DNA of 64,000 nucleotides from Novosphingobium sp. SCN 66-18 (GTDB lineage Bacteria > Pseudomonadota > Alphaproteobacteria > Sphingomonadales > Sphingomonadaceae), in contig MEGD01000014.1 in the NCBI GenBank assembly GCA_001725355.1, positions 1 to 64,000 of the forward strand. The letters are read 5' to 3'. Positions 19,649 through 29,125 of this stretch are shown in pieces. Position 1 is the first letter of the stretch; each line of letters begins with the position of its first letter. Position numbers and translations under genes: made by a program. A model generated the notes under the pieces. That model did no database searches, was not told where the DNA came from, and was given only the letters and a program-made list of their open reading frames with translations.

Positions 19649-19677
19649 TTGACAAAGCCGGCCCTCGCAGCCATTAG
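19649..19677 (+). promoter_or_regulatory. Sigma-70 promoter of tRNA-Thr
   Basis: TTGACA (19649-19654), 17 bases, CATTAG (19672-19677). The predicted start lies about 48 bases before the tRNA 5' end. Confidence 0.65.
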
Positions 19678-19732
19678 CGCGCCCCTGCCCGCCGCCGGTT
19701 CTCGCCGGCGCGCCGGAGCGCGGAAATGGCGT

Positions 19733-19807
<75 letters not shown>

Positions 19808-19835
19808 TTTCCGCACCGCTTTCCAAGAGACAGGC

Positions 19836-20126
19836 TCAAGCCAGCAGGTCCGCCCATTCGGGATGGCGCCGGAACGCGGCGGCGACATAGCTGCAATCGG
19901 GCGCGATCTTCCAGCCTTCGGCGCGCGCGTCCGCGATCAGTGCTTCCACCAGCTTGCCGGCCACGCCGCGTCCGCCGATCTCGGACGGGACCAGCGTGTG
20001 TTCGGCCGCGACCACGTCGCCCCGGCGGCGCCAGGTCAGCCGCCCCACCGCATCGCTTCCCGCGACCGCCGCGCGATATTCGCCCTCGGCGCCACCGCCG
20101 GCGCGCGTGATCGTGACCTGTTCCAT
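19836..20126 (-). CDS. GNAT-like N-acetyltransferase of the short (YjdJ-type) family
   Basis: This 96-residue protein matches the small GNAT-fold family (Pfam Acetyltransf_CG type). Signatures are the acetyl-CoA pyrophosphate loop VPSEIGGRGVAGKLVEALIADARAEG and the C-terminal IAPDCSYVAAAFRRHPEWADLL. In this family the fold is minimal and the substrate is unknown. It lies between tRNA-Thr and the threonine aldolase gene and is transcribed on its own from the minus strand. Confidence 0.87.
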   Translation of the reverse strand: MEQVTITRAGGGAEGEYRAAVAGSDAVGRLTWRRRGDVVAAEHTLVPSEIGGRGVAGKLVEALIADARAEGWKIAPDCSYVAAAFRRHPEWADLLA

Positions 20127-20176
20127 TGCTCGCTCCCGCTTGACCGCCTGTGTCGGTGCCTTAGATGCCTTGGCGC

Positions 20177-21193
20177 ATGAAGTTCTTCTCCGATAACGCC
20201 GCCGGCGTCCACCCCCGCGTCTGGGACGCGATGCGCGCGGCGGACCAGCCCGACGCCGCCTATGACGGCGACCGGCTGAGCGCCCGGCTGGACGAGGCGT
20301 TCTCGGCCTTGTTCGGCACCGAATGCGCGGCGCTGTGGGTCGCCACCGGCACCGCCGCGAACTGCCTGGCGCTGGCCGCGCTGGCGCAACCGCATGGCGG
20401 GATCGTCTGCCATCGCGAGGCGCATATCGAAGTGGACGAAGGCGGCGCGCCGGGCTTCTTCACCCACGGCGCCAAGCTGCTGCTGGCCGAAGGCGAAGGC
20501 GCGAAGCTGACGCCGGAGACGATCCGCGCGACCATCGACCCGATCCGGCGCGACGTGCACCAGGTGCAGCCGCACGCCATCTCGATCACCCAGGCGACCG
20601 AATACGGGCGCGTCTATACGCCCGGCGAAGTCGCCGCGATCGGCGCGCTGGCCAGGAAGCGCACGCTGGGCCTGCACATGGATGGCGCGCGCTTCGCCAA
20701 CGCGGTGGCCCATCTCGGCTGCACCCCCGCCGCGGTGACGGTGAACGCCGGCGTCGACGTGCTGACGTTCGGCTGCGTCAAGAACGGCGGCATGAACGCC
20801 GAGGCGCTGGTGTTCTTCGATCCCGCGCTGGCCGACGTGGTGCGCTATCGCCGCAAGCGCGCCGGGCATCTCCAGTCCAAGGGACGCTATCTGGCTGCGC
20901 AGGTACTGGCGATGATCGAAGACGGCCTGTGGCTTGAAAACGCGCGCGCCGCCAATGCCGCCGCCGCCACGATCGGCGAGGCCTGCGGCGAACGCCTGCT
21001 TCACCCGGTCGAGGCCAACGAGGTCTTCGCCGTGCTTTCGCCCGCCGAACAGGCCGCGCTGCACGCGCAGGGCTTCGAGTTTTACGACTGGCCCGCCCCC
21101 GAAGGCGCGCCCGGCGCGGCGCGGCTGGTCACCGCGTGGAACAGCGATCCGGCGCATGTCGCGGCGCTGGCCCGCGCCATCGCCGCGCTGTGA
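20177..21193 (+). CDS. Threonine aldolase family protein (beta-eliminating lyase)
   Basis: This PLP enzyme probably cleaves L-threonine or L-allo-threonine to glycine and acetaldehyde. From MKFFSDNAAGVHP it has 338 residues. The family N-terminus FFSDNAAGVHP, the glycine loop VATGTAANCLALAAL, LHMDGARFANAV (PLP-stacking and phosphate region) and the Schiff-base Lys in FGCVKNGGM are present. An ATG four codons upstream is also possible. It overlaps the following transporter gene as GTGA. Low-specificity aldolase is the likeliest activity; the precise stereochemistry cannot be read. Confidence 0.9.
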   Translation: MKFFSDNAAGVHPRVWDAMRAADQPDAAYDGDRLSARLDEAFSALFGTECAALWVATGTAANCLALAALAQPHGGIVCHREAHIEVDEGGAPGFFTHGAKLLLAEGEGAKLTPETIRATIDPIRRDVHQVQPHAISITQATEYGRVYTPGEVAAIGALARKRTLGLHMDGARFANAVAHLGCTPAAVTVNAGVDVLTFGCVKNGGMNAEALVFFDPALADVVRYRRKRAGHLQSKGRYLAAQVLAMIEDGLWLENARAANAAAATIGEACGERLLHPVEANEVFAVLSPAEQAALHAQGFEFYDWPAPEGAPGAARLVTAWNSDPAHVAALARAIAAL

Positions 21194-22110
21194 CCTTGCC
21201 CGGCGAAGCACCGCCCTCGTTCTGGACCCCGCGCATCCTCGGTCCTTTCGCGCTGGTGGCGCTGATCTGGGGCTCCACCTGGCTGGTCATCAAGGACCAG
21301 ATCGGGTCGGTGCCGGCCAGCTGGTCGGTTACCTGGCGTTTCACCGTGGCCGCCGCGGGCGTGCTGATGCTGGCGCTGGCGCGCCGGGAAAGCCTGCGGC
21401 TGGACCGGCGCGGACACCGGCTCGCCATGCTGCTGGGCCTGCTCCAGTTCGTGTGCAACTTCCAGTTCGTCTATCGCGCCGAACAGCATATCACCTCGGG
21501 CATCGTCGCCGTGCTGTTCGCGCTGCTGCTGGTGCCCAACGCCCTGTTCGCCCGGATTTTCCTGGGGCAGCCGCTGACGCGTGGCTTCCTGGCCGGATCG
21601 GCCATCGCCATCGCCGGCATCGCCTTGCTGCTGCTGCACGAGGTGCGCACCGCGCCAGTCGGCGATGAAGCGCTGCTGGGCGTGCTGTTCGCATTCTGCG
21701 GCATCCTGTCCGCATCGAGCGCGAACGTGCTGCAGGCGAGCGAGGCCGCGCGAACGCGCCCGATGCTGGCCGTGCTGTTCTGGGCGATGGCATGGGGCGT
21801 GGCGATCGACGCCACCTTCGCCTGGACGGTCTATGGCCCGCCGCGCATCGACATGCGGCCCGGCTATCTGCTCGGCATTGCCTATCTCGGCGTGATGGGA
21901 TCGGTCGTGACTTTCCCGCTCTATTTCCAGCTGGTGCGCGAACTCGGCCCCGGCCGCGCGGCCTACAACGGGGTGCTCGTGCCCGTGGTGGCCATGCTGC
22001 TTTCGACGCTGTTCGAAGGCTATCGCTGGTCCGCACTGGCCGTTGCCGGCGCGGTGCTGGCGATAGCGGGGCTGATCGTGGCGCTGAGAGCGCGAAGCCC
22101 CTCGCGATAG
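21190..22110 (+). CDS. EamA/DMT family membrane transporter
   Basis: This 306-residue membrane protein of the drug/metabolite transporter superfamily has two EamA repeats and about ten TM helices (FALVALIWGSTWLVIKDQIG at the start of the first). The GTG start overlaps the aldolase stop as GTGA, so the two are probably co-translated. Earlier starts in frame would fall inside the aldolase. An amino acid or metabolite exporter role would fit this pairing, but the substrate cannot be read. Its 3' end overlaps the convergent epimerase gene by 91 bases. Confidence 0.88.
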   Translation: MTLPGEAPPSFWTPRILGPFALVALIWGSTWLVIKDQIGSVPASWSVTWRFTVAAAGVLMLALARRESLRLDRRGHRLAMLLGLLQFVCNFQFVYRAEQHITSGIVAVLFALLLVPNALFARIFLGQPLTRGFLAGSAIAIAGIALLLLHEVRTAPVGDEALLGVLFAFCGILSASSANVLQASEAARTRPMLAVLFWAMAWGVAIDATFAWTVYGPPRIDMRPGYLLGIAYLGVMGSVVTFPLYFQLVRELGPGRAAYNGVLVPVVAMLLSTLFEGYRWSALAVAGAVLAIAGLIVALRARSPSR

Positions 22111-22889
22111 GTGGGGTAGCGCGGGCGCCAGCCCAGCAGGCGCCTTGCCCGCCCGTTGGCGACACGGCGGTTCTCCGCGTAGAAGGCCCGCGCGGCGGGG
22201 GAAAGGCCGGCCGCCTCCAGCGTCAGCAGCGGCGGCGGCGCGCATCCCGCCAGCCGCGCCGCTTCCTCGATCACCGCGTTCTGGCTGCACGGCAGATCGT
22301 CGGAAAGGTTGTACACGCCCGCCGGCCCGTCGAACGAGGCAATGATCCCGCCGGCGATGTCCTCCACATGGATGCGGCTGAACACCTGCCCGGCCAGGTC
22401 GATGCGGTGCGCCGTACCCGCGCGCACCCGTTCCAGCGCGCTGCGGCCGGGGCCGTAGATGCCCGGCAGCCGGAACACCCGCACGCGCGGATCGAGCGCC
22501 TGCCAGGCCAGGTCCGCTTCGGCCCGCGCCGTGCGGCGGCCCCGCCCCACCGGCGCGCTTTCGTCCACCCACGCGCCGGCGGCATCGCCATAGACGCCGG
22601 TGGAGGAGAGATAGCCGATCCAGCCCGCTCCGCACTGCCGGATGCGCGCGCCATGGCGCAGCAGGACCGGATCACCGCCCGCCTCTTTCCCCGCGCCCAC
22701 TCCCGGCGGCGGCACCGACGAAAGGACATGCGACGCGCGCGTCAGTTCCGCCGCGATGCCGGCGTCGTCATCGAAGGCCAGCGTGCCCGCGCGGCCAGTT
22801 CCGGCGACGCGCCAGCCCTGCCGCCGCAACCGTTCCGCCAGTATCCCCGCGCTGTATCCCAGCCCGAAGACGAACAGGCGGCCCGTCAA
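22020..22889 (-). CDS. NAD(P)-dependent epimerase/reductase of the extended SDR superfamily (YeeZ-like)
   Basis: The protein begins with a Rossmann motif of the form RLFVFGLGYSAGILAERL and later shows YLSSTGVYGD, RLPGIYGPGRSALERV and RIHVEDIAGGI, as in YeeZ-like epimerases. I place the start at the TTG at 22889, which overlaps the protease stop as TTGA; the 26 codons before it are not family-like. The length is 289 residues. The last 20 or so residues (SATISPAIASTAPATASADQR region) go beyond the usual end and are encoded antisense to the DMT gene. The substrate is unknown. Confidence 0.82.
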   Translation of the reverse strand: MTGRLFVFGLGYSAGILAERLRRQGWRVAGTGRAGTLAFDDDAGIAAELTRASHVLSSVPPPGVGAGKEAGGDPVLLRHGARIRQCGAGWIGYLSSTGVYGDAAGAWVDESAPVGRGRRTARAEADLAWQALDPRVRVFRLPGIYGPGRSALERVRAGTAHRIDLAGQVFSRIHVEDIAGGIIASFDGPAGVYNLSDDLPCSQNAVIEEAARLAGCAPPPLLTLEAAGLSPAARAFYAENRRVANGRARRLLGWRPRYPTYREGLRALSATISPAIASTAPATASADQR

Positions 22890-24199
22890 TGCCGCGCGTC
22901 CATCGGCTCCAGCACGATTGGCGTCGGCTTTGCCATCGGCGCGCCGGGCATGTGGATCTGCTTCCACCGCATCGCCAGCCGCACGCGCGTCGCACCCGAG
23001 GGATGGTCATAGAACAACGCTTCCTCGACCGGGCCGGGATCGATCTTGCGGTATTCGGAAAGCTTCATCGACAACGAGGCGAAGCCGTCCGGCTCGTGCG
23101 CGGCGTCCAGCCCGAACACATCGGCGTCCCGCTCGGTCACGCGGACCAGCGTGTTGGTGATCGGCGTGACCATCAGCGAAAAGACCACGAACACGCCAGC
23201 AAGGAGCGGCATCGAGGCGGGATCGGCCACGTCGCGGATGCTCCACCGGGCGCCATACTGCGCCAGGATCAGCGGCATGACCCAGGCCGCCAGGAACAGC
23301 ATCAGCCCGTAGAGCGCGGTCAGCCAGATCCACGAGCGCCAGACGTGGCCCAGCACGTAATGCCCCATCTCGTGCCCCACGGCAGCGAGGATTTCCGGCT
23401 CCGACGCGCGGTGCAGCAGGTTGTCGTTGAGGCTGATCCGCACGGTCGGCCCGATGCCCGAGACATTGGCCGAAATGCGCTTCGTCTGCTTCGAGGCGTC
23501 ATAGACGTAAATGTGTTCGGCCGGCACGCCATAGGCTTTGGCCATGGCGACGATGCGATCGCGCACCGGCCCCTGCGGCAGTTCGGAATAAGTGTTGAAC
23601 AGCGGCAGGATATAGACCGGCGCGAACAGCATCGCGAGCGCGAGGAAGACCGAGACGACACCGGTCGACACCATCCACCAGACCTTTGGCAACCGCCGGA
23701 TCACGGCATAGATCACCACGAACAGCAGGCTGCCGATCACCAGCGTCACGAACAGGCCGATCACCTGTTCCCCCAGCCAGCCGGCGAAGGACTGGTTGAG
23801 CAGGCCATAGCGCGCCTCGCGCACGAACCCCGTGTAGATGGTCCAGGGCAGCAGCAGCAGCGTGCTGGCCATCAGGAACACGGCAGCCACTTCGAACACC
23901 ACCAGCGCGCGCCTGCGCCCCTTGCGTTCGGCCGCATCGCGCACGCGGGGCAGGATGCGCAGCCGCAGCATGATCCAGTAGGCGGCCACCGAAACCAGCG
24001 TGCCGATCAGCGCGATCCAGTATCCACCCTCGAAGTAGGCATCCGACTTGGCACGCGCGGAACCCTGCAGCGTATCGAGGTAGGCGCGCGTGGCGGCATC
24101 GGCATTGAAGCCCGCCGCATGGCCGATGCCCGGCACGGCAATCAGGGCAAGGAGCGACAGAACGGCATATGTGAAAGGGAAGAAAAAGCCCCGGCGCAT
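22886..24199 (-). CDS. Ste24-type membrane metalloprotease (peptidase M48)
   Basis: This 437-residue integral membrane zinc protease is of the M48A (CAAX prenyl protease/Ste24) type rather than the shorter HtpX. It has seven or so TM helices, the zinc motif HEMGH in AAVGHEMGHYVLGH, and the third ligand region ERDADVFGLD. GAGGAC lies six bases before the ATG. Bacteria do not use CAAX processing in general, so the role is more likely membrane protein quality control. It is translationally coupled to the epimerase gene behind it. Confidence 0.92.
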   Translation of the reverse strand: MRRGFFFPFTYAVLSLLALIAVPGIGHAAGFNADAATRAYLDTLQGSARAKSDAYFEGGYWIALIGTLVSVAAYWIMLRLRILPRVRDAAERKGRRRALVVFEVAAVFLMASTLLLLPWTIYTGFVREARYGLLNQSFAGWLGEQVIGLFVTLVIGSLLFVVIYAVIRRLPKVWWMVSTGVVSVFLALAMLFAPVYILPLFNTYSELPQGPVRDRIVAMAKAYGVPAEHIYVYDASKQTKRISANVSGIGPTVRISLNDNLLHRASEPEILAAVGHEMGHYVLGHVWRSWIWLTALYGLMLFLAAWVMPLILAQYGARWSIRDVADPASMPLLAGVFVVFSLMVTPITNTLVRVTERDADVFGLDAAHEPDGFASLSMKLSEYRKIDPGPVEEALFYDHPSGATRVRLAMRWKQIHMPGAPMAKPTPIVLEPMDARH

Positions 24200-24304
24200 T
24201 CACAGTCCTCAAACGGTCGTTCAACAAGGCCTGCGCGGCGAAACCGTCTGGAGTCAAGAGCGTTTGGCGATTGCCCTTGGCCTGCTTGGCCCTACATTGG
24301 TGCC

Positions 24305-26965
24305 ATGAACGACCTTGCCAACCCGCCGTCCGCTTCCCAAGCCACCCCCGCGATCGACGCTCCGGCGCCGGCACAGCCTGCCGTGATCCATCGTTCCGAC
24401 TACCAGCCGCCGGCGTGGCTGGTGCCGGAAATCGCGCTCGATTTCGCCCTGTCGCTCACCGAAACCCGCGTGCGGGCGACGCTTTCGGTGGAGCGCAACC
24501 CGGCGGGCGACGGCGCGCGCACGCTCCGTCTCGACGGGGATGGCCTGCGCCCCGCAAGCGTGACCGTGGACGGCCTGCCCCACAACGACTGGCGCATGGA
24601 AGGCGATGCGTTGCTGATCGACCTGCCGGGCGGAAAGCACCAAATCGGCATCGAAACTCTGGTCGATCCCACTGCGAACACACAGCTTTCCGGTCTCTAC
24701 GCGTCCGGCGGGATGCTCTGCACCCAGTGCGAGGCGGAGGGATTCCGGCGGATCACCTTCTTCCCCGACCGGCCCGACGTGCTGAGCCGCTACACGGTGC
24801 GGATGGCGGGCGACAAGGCGCGCTTTCCGGTGCTGCTGTCGAACGGCAATCCGGTGGCGCAGGGTGAGGGACCGGACGGCACGCATTGGGCGGAATGGCA
24901 CGATCCCTGGCCCAAGCCGTCCTATCTCTTCGCGCTGGTGGCGGGCGATCTGGTGCCCACGCGCGACAGCTTCACCACCCGGTCCGGCCGCAAGGTCGAT
25001 CTGGCGATCTGGGTCCGCGCCGGCGACGAGACGCGCACCGGCCACGCCATGCGCTCGCTGATCGCCTCGATGAAATGGGACGAGGACGTCTACGGCCGCG
25101 AATACGATCTCGACCTGTTCAACATCGTCGCCGTCTCGGACTTCAACGCCGGCGCGATGGAGAACAAGGGCCTCAACGTCTTCAACACGCGCTACATTCT
25201 GGCCGATCCGGAAACCGCGACCGACGCGGACTACGACGCGATCGAGGGCGTGGTCGCACACGAATACTTCCACAACTGGTCGGGCAACCGCGTGACCTGC
25301 CGCGACTGGTTCCAGCTCAGCCTCAAGGAAGGCTTCACCGTGCTGCGCGACCAGCAGTTCAGCGCGGATCGCGGATCGCCGCCGGTCAAGCGGATCGAGG
25401 ACGTGCGCGTGCTGCGCGCGGCGCAGTTCCCCGAGGATTCGGGGCCGCTCGCCCATCCCATCCGACCCGACAGCTACGCCGAAATCTCGAACTTCTATAC
25501 CGCCACGGTCTATAACAAGGGCGCCGAAGTCATCCGCATGATGACGGTGCTGGCCGGGCCGGAACGCTTCCGCAAGGGCACCGACCTCTATTTCGCGCGC
25601 CACGATGGCGAGGCCGCCACCTGCGAGGATTTCGTCAAGGCGATCGAGGACGGGGCAGGGCTGGACCTCACGAAATTCCGCCGCTGGTACGAGCAGGCCG
25701 GCACGCCGAAGGTGGACGCCACGCTGGCGCACGACGCGGCATCGGGCACGGTCACGCTCACGCTCCGCCAGACCGTGCCGCCCACGCCTGGCCAGCCGGT
25801 CAAGCAGCCGATGCCGATCCCGCTGCGCACCGCGCTGTTCGACCGCGCCACCGGCGCCCACCGGGGCGAGCACCTGATCGTGCTGGAAGAGGCGGAACAG
25901 AGCTTCACGTTCGAAGGCGATGCAGAGGCGCCGGTACTGTCGATCAACCGGGGCTTTTCCGCCCCGGTCGCGATCACCAGCCCGGCGACGACGGCCGACC
26001 TCGTATTCCTGGCCGAACATGACGACGATCCCTTCGCCCGGTACGAGGCGATGCAACAGCTCGTCGTCCAGCACCTTGTCGCGGCCGTCACTGGCACGCT
26101 AGACGATGCCGCGCGCACGGCCGGCGAAGCGGCGATCGCCGAAGCCTTCGGCACGATCCTGGCCGACGCCAAGCTCGACGACCTGATGCGCGGCGAACTG
26201 GTGATCCTGCCCGGCGAGGCCTACCTCGCCGAACAGATCGCCGGGGTCGATCCCACCCGCGTCCATGCCGAACGCGAAGCGCTCAAGCGGCACCTCGGCA
26301 CGCGACTGCGGGCGGAGATCGTCGCGCTGCACGACCGCTGTTCCGCGGTGCCCTACAGCCTCGACGCCGCCGCGCGCGGCGCGCGCAAGCTGAAGACGCA
26401 GGCGCTGGTCTATCTGGCCGCGGCCGATCCCGCCGAAGCCGCCCGGCGCGCCAAGGCGCAATACGACGCGGCCGACAACATGACCGACCGGCAGGGCGCG
26501 CTGATGGTGCTGTGCGGCCTGTCCGCGCCCGAGCGCGAGGCGGCGCTGGCCGATTTCCACCAGCGCTTCGCGGGCAACATGCTGGTGATCGACAAGTGGT
26601 TCTCGCTGCAGGCGGGGTCGCTCCACCCGCAGGCGATCGCGCACGTGAAGGCGCTGGCCACCCATCCCGATTTCACCATGACCAACCCCAACCGGGTGCG
26701 CTCGCTCTACATGGCGTTCGCGGCCAATCCGCAGGCGTTCCACAATCCCGACGGCGAAGGCTATCGCCTGATCGCCGACCTGATCCTCGCGCTCGATCCG
26801 ATCAACGCCAACACCGCCGCGCGCTTCGTGCCGCCGCTGGGCCGCTGGCGCAAGGTGGAGCCGGGCCGCGCCGCGCTGATGCGCGCCGAGCTGGAACGCA
26901 TCGCCGCCTGCTCCACGCTGTCGCGCGACGTGCGCGAACAGGTCACGCGAAGCCTGGACAGCTGA
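24305..26965 (+). CDS. pepN: Aminopeptidase N (peptidase M1)
   Basis: This zinc exopeptidase removes N-terminal residues from peptides in the cytoplasm. The 886 residues carry the substrate-binding GAMEN at 283-287 and HEYFH (zinc ligands) at 319-323, followed by the NWSGNRVTCRDWFQL stretch with the third ligand region. The C-terminal half is the all-helical domain of the gammaproteobacterial PepN type (ending RDVREQVTRSLDS). The ATG at 24305 starts MNDLANPPSASQ; upstream codons belong to the promoter side of the divergent protease gene. pgeF follows with one base between stop and start. Confidence 0.96.
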   Translation: MNDLANPPSASQATPAIDAPAPAQPAVIHRSDYQPPAWLVPEIALDFALSLTETRVRATLSVERNPAGDGARTLRLDGDGLRPASVTVDGLPHNDWRMEGDALLIDLPGGKHQIGIETLVDPTANTQLSGLYASGGMLCTQCEAEGFRRITFFPDRPDVLSRYTVRMAGDKARFPVLLSNGNPVAQGEGPDGTHWAEWHDPWPKPSYLFALVAGDLVPTRDSFTTRSGRKVDLAIWVRAGDETRTGHAMRSLIASMKWDEDVYGREYDLDLFNIVAVSDFNAGAMENKGLNVFNTRYILADPETATDADYDAIEGVVAHEYFHNWSGNRVTCRDWFQLSLKEGFTVLRDQQFSADRGSPPVKRIEDVRVLRAAQFPEDSGPLAHPIRPDSYAEISNFYTATVYNKGAEVIRMMTVLAGPERFRKGTDLYFARHDGEAATCEDFVKAIEDGAGLDLTKFRRWYEQAGTPKVDATLAHDAASGTVTLTLRQTVPPTPGQPVKQPMPIPLRTALFDRATGAHRGEHLIVLEEAEQSFTFEGDAEAPVLSINRGFSAPVAITSPATTADLVFLAEHDDDPFARYEAMQQLVVQHLVAAVTGTLDDAARTAGEAAIAEAFGTILADAKLDDLMRGELVILPGEAYLAEQIAGVDPTRVHAEREALKRHLGTRLRAEIVALHDRCSAVPYSLDAAARGARKLKTQALVYLAAADPAEAARRAKAQYDAADNMTDRQGALMVLCGLSAPEREAALADFHQRFAGNMLVIDKWFSLQAGSLHPQAIAHVKALATHPDFTMTNPNRVRSLYMAFAANPQAFHNPDGEGYRLIADLILALDPINANTAARFVPPLGRWRKVEPGRAALMRAELERIAACSTLSRDVREQVTRSLDS

Positions 26966-26966
26966 G

Positions 26967-27749
26967 GTGGGAGAGGTTGCGGGCATCGCCGGCGTGGACG
27001 TGCTCACCCACCCCGCGCTGGGCGGGGCGGCGCACGGCTTCCTGGGCCGGCGCGGCGGAGTGAGCGAAGGGCTGCTCGCCGGCCTCAACGTCGGCTGGGG
27101 CAGCGAGGACGATCCCGCCGCCACGGCCGAGAACCGCCGCCGCGCGACCGAAGCCGTCCTTCCCGGCGGCCGGCTGGTCTGTGCCTATCAGATCCATTCG
27201 CCCGACGTGGTGATGGTGACCGAGCCGTGGCCCGAGAGCGACCGCCCGAAGGCGGACGCGCTCGTCACCCGCCTGCCCGGCGTGGTGCTGGGCATCCTCA
27301 CCGCCGATTGCGCGCCCGTGCTGTTCCATGACGCGCGCGCCGGGGTGATCGGCGCGGCCCACGCCGGCTGGAAAGGCGCGTTCGGCGGTGTGACCGACAA
27401 CACCATCGCGGCCATGGAAGCGCTGGGGGCGAGCCGCGCGGACATCGCCGCCGTGGTCGGCCCGTGCATCGCGCAGAAAAGCTACGAGGTGGATGCCGCC
27501 TTCGAGGACCGCTTCCTGGCCGCCGATCCGGCCAACGCCCGCTTCTTCCGCGCCGGCAAGGCGGGCCACGCCTGGTTCGACCTGGAAGGCTATGTCGCCG
27601 CGCGGCTGCACGCGGCCGGTGTGGGCACGGTCGCCATGCTGGGCGAGGATACCTACAGCCAGCCCGATCGCTTCTATTCGTTCCGGCGCGCCACGCACCG
27701 GGGCGAGCCCGACTATGGCCGGGAGATTTCGCTGATCGCGCTGCGTTAG
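26967..27749 (+). CDS. pgeF: Peptidoglycan editing factor PgeF (YfiH, multicopper polyphenol oxidase fold)
   Basis: PgeF-type proteins remove wrongly placed L-Ser from muropeptide precursors. The 260 residues show GLNVGWGSEDD, YQIHSPDVV, the conserved ILTADCAPVLFHD cysteine region, AAHAGWKGAFGG with the zinc-binding His, and GPCIAQKSYEV. The start is GTG directly after the pepN stop. The pairing of an aminopeptidase with a cell-wall amidase-like factor is positional only. Confidence 0.93.
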   Translation: MGEVAGIAGVDVLTHPALGGAAHGFLGRRGGVSEGLLAGLNVGWGSEDDPAATAENRRRATEAVLPGGRLVCAYQIHSPDVVMVTEPWPESDRPKADALVTRLPGVVLGILTADCAPVLFHDARAGVIGAAHAGWKGAFGGVTDNTIAAMEALGASRADIAAVVGPCIAQKSYEVDAAFEDRFLAADPANARFFRAGKAGHAWFDLEGYVAARLHAAGVGTVAMLGEDTYSQPDRFYSFRRATHRGEPDYGREISLIALR

Positions 27750-27757
27750 GCCCCGCA

Positions 27758-29041
27758 CTAGGCGATGCGCGATGTCTTTCGCGTGTCGGGCATCAGCAGA
27801 TAGACCACGAACGATACCGCGATGCAGCCGGCCACGTACCAGAAGTAGCCGTCCTCCCAGCCTTCGGCCTTGAACCACAGCGCGATATATTCGGCCGATC
27901 CGCCGAACACCGAGACCGTCACCGCATAGGGCAGGCCCACGCCCAGCGCGCGGATGCCGGCGGGGAACAGCTCGGCCTTCACCACCGCGTTGATCGCGGT
28001 ATAGCCACTGACCACCACCAGCGCCGCCATCAGCAGCGCGAACCCGGTCCAGAAATCGTGCGTCACCGCCAGCGCGCGCATCAACGGCACGGTGATGACC
28101 GCGCCGACCAGCCCGAAGGCCAGCAGCAACGGCCGCCGCCCGATCCGGTCCGACAGCGCGCCGACCAACGGTTGCAGCACCATGAAGCCCGCCAGCACCA
28201 GCGCCGAAACCAGCGTCGCGTCCTCCTTCGACCAGCCGGCGGTGTTGACCATGAACTTCTGGGCATAGGTAGTGAAGGTGTAGAACGCGACCGTGCCGCC
28301 CATGGTCAGGCCCACCACCGTCAGCACCTCGCGCGGGTGGGCGAGCAGGCGGCGCAGCGACGGCTGGTGTTCGCGCTCCTGCTCGAACGCGGCGGTTTCG
28401 TGCATGGTTCGCCGCAGCCACAGCGCGGCAACGGCGCAGGCGGCGCCGATCAGGAAGGGCACGCGCCAGCCCCAGGCGTGCAGTTGCTCCTCCGTGAGCA
28501 CCTGCTGCAGCACGATCAGCACGCCCAGCGCCAGCAACTGCCCCATGATCAGGGTCACGTACTGGAAACTGGACCAGAAGCCGCGCCGTTCGGCCGAGGC
28601 CACTTCGGACAGGTAGGTCGCGCTCGCGCCGTATTCGCCGCCGACGCTAAGGCCTTGCAACAGCCGCGCGATCACCAGCAGCACCGGCGCGGCCACGCCG
28701 ATCCGGTCATAGCCCGGCGTCAGCCCGACGATCAGCGAGCCCAGGCACATCAGCAGCACGGACGCGGTCAGCGCGGTCTTGCGCCCCGCGCGATCGGCAT
28801 AGAGCCCCATCAGCCACCCGCCGACCGGGCGCATCAGGAAGCCCACGGCGAAGATCGCGGCGGTGTTCAGCAGCTGCGCGGTGGGATCGCCCTTGGGAAA
28901 GAACGCCGAGGCGAAATAGAGCGAGAACGCGGCATAGACGTACCAGTCGTACCATTCGATGAGATTGCCCACCGATCCGCTGAAAATCGAACGCAACCGG
29001 CCCGGCGCTTCCTTCGATCCGTGATGCGCGCCCGATGCCAT
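27758..29041 (-). CDS. MFS transporter, metabolite:H+ symporter (MHS) family
   Basis: This 427-residue 12-TM permease is of the MHS family (KgtP/ProP/ShiA-like), which imports small acids such as alpha-ketoglutarate, shikimate or betaine with protons. Signatures are GNLIEWYDWYVYAAFSLYFA in TM1, the loop GLYADRAGRKTAL, RLLQGLSVGGEYGAS in TM4-5 and GALSDRIGRRPLL at the start of the second half. It is closest in feel to alpha-ketoglutarate permeases, but the substrate is not certain. It is a single gene, convergent with pgeF. Confidence 0.9.
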   Translation of the reverse strand: MASGAHHGSKEAPGRLRSIFSGSVGNLIEWYDWYVYAAFSLYFASAFFPKGDPTAQLLNTAAIFAVGFLMRPVGGWLMGLYADRAGRKTALTASVLLMCLGSLIVGLTPGYDRIGVAAPVLLVIARLLQGLSVGGEYGASATYLSEVASAERRGFWSSFQYVTLIMGQLLALGVLIVLQQVLTEEQLHAWGWRVPFLIGAACAVAALWLRRTMHETAAFEQEREHQPSLRRLLAHPREVLTVVGLTMGGTVAFYTFTTYAQKFMVNTAGWSKEDATLVSALVLAGFMVLQPLVGALSDRIGRRPLLLAFGLVGAVITVPLMRALAVTHDFWTGFALLMAALVVVSGYTAINAVVKAELFPAGIRALGVGLPYAVTVSVFGGSAEYIALWFKAEGWEDGYFWYVAGCIAVSFVVYLLMPDTRKTSRIA

Positions 29042-29125
29042 TAGCTCTCCCCGCCGAAGTAAGGCTGCGACGCTAGGCGGCGGAAGGGGGCAAGATCAAG
29101 CGGCGGGTACCGCAAGGGTGCACGT

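Noticed and set aside
22889..24304. Upstream extension of pepN in frame through the Ste24 gene
   Set aside because: The residues are antisense to the protease gene; the family start of PepN is at 24305.
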